Positions 61,726 through 64,000 of a DNA stretch of 64,000 bases are shown piece after piece. Position 1 is the stretch's first letter. Every line of letters starts with the position of its first letter. The notes beneath the pieces are model-generated. The model was not told where the DNA came from and searched no databases. It worked only from the letters and a program-made list of their open reading frames with translations. The position numbers and the translations under genes are program-made. This DNA comes from Chryseobacterium sp. LAM-KRS1 (GTDB lineage Bacteria > Bacteroidota > Bacteroidia > Flavobacteriales > Weeksellaceae), in the NCBI RefSeq assembly GCF_013184525.1, contig NZ_JAAOIZ010000001.1, forward strand, positions 434,001-498,000, in the 5' to 3' direction.

Positions 61726-61755
61726 AAAACCTTTCAAGAAATTGAAAGGTTTTTT
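61726..61755 (+). terminator. rny terminator
   Basis: AAAACCTTTCAA and TTGAAAGGTTTT form a perfect 12-bp stem with a 4-base loop, then T residues. Confidence 0.92.
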
Positions 61756-61775
61756 ATTTTTATCAAAATTTAAAA

Positions 61776-63020
61776 ATGCAAGAACTATCCATGTCTTCAA
61801 AGCTGAAGTACATTTTCTCCATTCCGGTAATTATTTCTGCTCTCGGTTATTTCGTAGATATTTATGACCTCCTTTTATTCGGTATTGTAAGGATTCCCAG
61901 TTTAAAAGCTTTAGGCCTCAATCCTGATGTGGATGGTACCTTCATTTTGAATTGCCAGATGACCGGCTTATTGATTGGTGGGGTTTTCTGGGGTATTTTT
62001 GGAGATAAAAAAGGCCGGCTATCCGTATTATTCGGTTCTATTCTTGTATATTCCCTCGCAAACATAGCCTGTGGATTCCTCCCTTACTTTCCTAAAGAGC
62101 ATTTGGTGTACCAATATGCGGGTTTAAGGTTTATTGCAGGTATTGGGTTAGCCGGAGAGCTTGGAGCCGGAATAACCCTTGTTTCTGAAAGCCTCCCGAA
62201 AAGTTTACGGGCAATAGGGACATCGGTAGTGGCAGGTTTTGGATTAATGGGTGCGGTAGTGGCTCAGCTAACTGTTGAACTCGCCGGAAGCTGGAATATT
62301 TCATACATTATCGGAGGTGTTCTGGGGATTATGCTGCTATTTTTAAGGATAAGCGTTTCAGAATCGGGAATTTATAAGAATATTGAGCATCAGACGAATG
62401 TTTCAAAAGGCAATTTTCTTTCCTTTTTTACCAATAAAGATCGTTTCATCAGGTATATGAAATGTATAGCTGTCGGACTTCCAACCTGGTATTGTATAGG
62501 TATTCTTGCTGTGTTAGCCAATCAGTTTGCTCCGGAAATGGGCATTAAGGAGATCAATCCCGGAAAAGCTATTATGTGGGGATACGTTGGAATATCTATC
62601 GGGGATTTGATGAGTGGATTTATTTCACATCTTTTAAAATCCAGGAAAATGGCTATTTTTTATATGCTGGCATTTACGCTGGTAGGTGTTGCAGTTATGC
62701 TTTTCGGTAATACCAATACCGAAACCAAATATTACATTTTCTGTGTATGGCTAGGGCTGGGAACAGGATATTGGGCCATGTTCGTTACCCTGGCTGCCGA
62801 ACAGTTCGGGACCAATATCAGGAATACGGCAACGACTACTGTTCCTAATATGGTAAGGGGATTGGTGCCTGTAATGATTCTGGCTTTTGACTTACTTAAG
62901 CATAATTTTACCGTTATCATAAGTGCCGCTATTGTTGGAGTAATCGTTTTCGGACTGGCATTTTATTCATCAATTACGATTTCCGAAACCCATAACAAAG
63001 ACCTTGAATTTACAGAATAA
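61776..63020 (+). CDS. Major facilitator superfamily transporter
   Basis: A 414-residue MFS protein with 12 membrane segments. The loop 2-3 motif GVFWGIFGDKKGRLSVLFGS and the motif GLRFIAGIGLAGELGAGITLVSES belong to the sugar/acid-metabolite porter group (related to aromatic acid and sialate carriers). The substrate is unknown. An alternative start is the ATG at 61791 (MSSKLKYIF). It stands alone between the rny terminator and the peptide-precursor gene. Confidence 0.85.
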   Translation: MQELSMSSKLKYIFSIPVIISALGYFVDIYDLLLFGIVRIPSLKALGLNPDVDGTFILNCQMTGLLIGGVFWGIFGDKKGRLSVLFGSILVYSLANIACGFLPYFPKEHLVYQYAGLRFIAGIGLAGELGAGITLVSESLPKSLRAIGTSVVAGFGLMGAVVAQLTVELAGSWNISYIIGGVLGIMLLFLRISVSESGIYKNIEHQTNVSKGNFLSFFTNKDRFIRYMKCIAVGLPTWYCIGILAVLANQFAPEMGIKEINPGKAIMWGYVGISIGDLMSGFISHLLKSRKMAIFYMLAFTLVGVAVMLFGNTNTETKYYIFCVWLGLGTGYWAMFVTLAAEQFGTNIRNTATTTVPNMVRGLVPVMILAFDLLKHNFTVIISAAIVGVIVFGLAFYSSITISETHNKDLEFTE

Positions 63021-63118
63021 CAGCAGGTGTTTAATAAATTGTAAAAGTGTTTTTTGCTTTAAAAAATTAATAACTGTTTTTATATAAATAAATTATGAAT
63101 TTTTTTTGTAAACTATGC

Positions 63119-63147
63119 TTTGAATATTAATTATTTGTTTAAATTTG
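63119..63147 (+). promoter_or_regulatory. Promoter of the Cys-rich peptide precursor
   Basis: TTTG (63119-63122), 17 bases, TAAATTTG (63140-63147): a complete Bacteroidota-type promoter that leaves a 5' leader of about 37 bases before the ATG at 63189. Confidence 0.6.
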
Positions 63148-63188
63148 AAATCATTAAACTATATTGTTCAATCTCAAAATCAAATCAC

Positions 63189-63383
63189 ATGGTAAACAAC
63201 ATTTTTAAAAACGCTAAGAAATTAAACAAAGGAGAACTTAAAAACATCGTAGGAGGTGTAAACGTGAATCCTGATTTATCTCTATGCGGATGCAGCTGTT
63301 CAGGTTCTGTAACTGGTCCTAAATACTGCATTCAGTACATTGCTTGCCCACAGGTATATACTTGTGATCAGTCGGCAATTTAA
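63189..63383 (+). CDS. Cys-rich double-glycine peptide precursor (bacteriocin-like)
   Basis: A 64-residue peptide from the ATG at 63189 (MVNNIFKNAKKLNKGELKNIVGG). The leader ends in the double-glycine motif IVGG with the usual LNKGELKNI approach, as in bacteriocin-type leaders cut by C39-peptidase ABC exporters. The 40-residue core has six Cys (CGCSC, then YC, AC and TC) and could form disulfides or be modified. Flavobacteriia genomes carry many such small genes. No exporter or modifying enzyme is next to it in this window. The product may be a secreted antimicrobial or signal peptide. Confidence 0.8.
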   Translation: MVNNIFKNAKKLNKGELKNIVGGVNVNPDLSLCGCSCSGSVTGPKYCIQYIACPQVYTCDQSAI

Positions 63384-63430
63384 TTACGAATTATTTCAGT
63401 TAGAAATAAACATTTCCACATTTAATACGC

Positions 63431-63460
63431 AAAAGCCTTTTGGGGATCCAAAGGGCTTTT
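63431..63460. terminator. Bidirectional terminator
   Basis: AAAAGCC-TTTTGG and CCAAA-GGGCTTTT form a stem around GGAT between the peptide gene and the convergent YeiH-type gene, with T-runs on both sides. Confidence 0.82.
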
Positions 63461-63466
63461 GTCTTT

Positions 63467-64000
63467 TTAATGGATAATATACAACAATGTTCCCGTACTT
63501 ATAGAAATCCATAGGATGACTGCTACAGCCAGTGGCTTAAAACCAATTGTTTTTAAGGTTTGCAGAGAAAGGGTGGAACCAATAAGAAATAAAGTTAAGT
63601 TTAATCCTGATTTTGAAACTGTGGTAATGATCTGACTGAAATGAGCAAACAAGGGTATATAGGTATTTAATAAGATTGCAAAAACAAAATATCCGATAAA
63701 CCACGGAACTTTAATCTTCGATTCTTTATTTTTAAAGATCAACATGGTCATAAGAGAAACCGGAATAATCCATAAAGCACGGGCAAGCTTCACAGTAGTG
63801 GCTGTTTTTAATGCTTCATCCCCAAACTTGCCTGCAGCTCCCACAACGGAACTGGTATCATGAATACCGATCGCACACCATAACCCGAATTGCTCCTGGG
63901 AAAGGTGTAATGCATGACCAATAACAGGGTAAACAAATAATGCAATGGAGTTTAAAGTAAAAATGATTGCAAGAGCAAGAGAAATCTGTTTGGTGCTGGG
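63467..64000 (-). CDS. YeiH family putative sulfate exporter (5' part outside window)
   Basis: The C-terminal ~177 residues of a membrane transporter, cut by the window edge; the frame is open to base 64000. It contains the family signature IGIHDTSSVVGAAGKFGDEALKTATTVKLARALWIIPVSL and several hydrophobic segments, ending TGTLLYIIH. YeiH proteins are annotated as putative sulfate/anion exporters, with little direct evidence. A GTG at 63844 would be an internal start; the conserved DTSSV-VGA just upstream shows that the gene continues. Confidence 0.88.
   Translation of the reverse strand, partial: PSTKQISLALAIIFTLNSIALFVYPVIGHALHLSQEQFGLWCAIGIHDTSSVVGAAGKFGDEALKTATTVKLARALWIIPVSLMTMLIFKNKESKIKVPWFIGYFVFAILLNTYIPLFAHFSQIITTVSKSGLNLTLFLIGSTLSLQTLKTIGFKPLAVAVILWISISTGTLLYIIH

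Noticed and set aside
63120..63188. N-terminal extension of the double-glycine peptide
   Set aside because: It would overlap the -33/-7 promoter, and leaders of this class begin near MVNNIFKNAKKL.
1..64000. tRNA, rRNA, CRISPR array, insertion sequence or prophage
   Set aside because: Looked for CCA-ended cloverleaf patterns, repeat-spacer arrays, transposase or integrase motifs and phage structural genes; none were visible.

Overview
The window is 64 kb of an AT-rich Bacteroidota chromosome from the genus Chryseobacterium (Weeksellaceae). Three things point there. Many gene starts are preceded by the Bacteroidota -7 box TAnnTTTG. There is type IX secretion (PorT, plus two proteins with a C-terminal sorting domain). 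The gene at 19449-20411 encodes, as far as I can recall the published enzyme, the protein-glutaminase of Chryseobacterium proteolyticum: 320-residue precursor, 185-residue mature domain, and the Cys-His-Asp triad at mature positions 42, 83 and 103. I see no rRNA, tRNA, prophage, insertion sequence or CRISPR array.

Layout. 1-5 kb: an SDR oxidoreductase and a Crp/Fnr-like regulator that share an operator-like palindrome, a secreted nuclease, a DUF4268 protein, and an Rrf2 regulator next to a TauE/SafE sulfur-type exporter. 5-16 kb: a haem/iron acquisition island with a T9SS-exported HmuY-like protein, another T9SS cargo, a TonB receptor, a HmuY lipoprotein, an HmuTUV ABC transporter, a methyltransferase, a HmuS-type hemin-degrading protein and a ChaN-like protein. 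Its two promoter regions are near-copies of each other and carry Fur-box-like palindromes. 16-22 kb: an exported peptide-deformylase-like protein with a changed metal-ligand motif, a MarR/OhrR regulator with a nitroreductase and a 28-bp perfect operator palindrome, an SDR, the protein-glutaminase with a small downstream lipoprotein that resembles its propeptide, a serine hydrolase, and lipB.

22-31 kb: the trp operon on the minus strand (trpE-G-D-C-F, a hypothetical gene, a GNAT gene, trpB, trpA). It is preceded by a 25-codon leader peptide with three consecutive Trp codons and a terminator hairpin, which is a textbook attenuator. 31-47 kb: small lipoproteins and a cytochrome c, rlmF, lysS, an OmpA-like protein, cydAB, gyrB, a tandem pair of DUF3857 proteins, a DUF3298 lipoprotein, a lipid kinase and a dicarboxylate symporter. 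47-57 kb: gamma-glutamyltransferase, a large TonB receptor, threonine dehydrogenase, a degenerate deacetylase-like protein, a membrane metallophosphoesterase and a KAS III enzyme. 57-64 kb: ubiE/menG-porT, a coiled-coil protein with zapA, a 6S-type RNA and rny, an MFS transporter, a Cys-rich double-glycine peptide precursor, and the 3' part of a YeiH-type exporter.

The observation I find most worth following is the pairing of a secreted protein-glutaminase with a downstream free-standing lipoprotein that resembles the enzyme's own inhibitory propeptide, including the Ala that occupies the substrate site. This suggests a self-protection (inhibitor or immunity) partner for an enzyme that deamidates proteins. 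Next are the trp attenuator with an apparently leaderless leader peptide, the duplicated Fur-type promoters of the haem island, and the exported deformylase-like protein.
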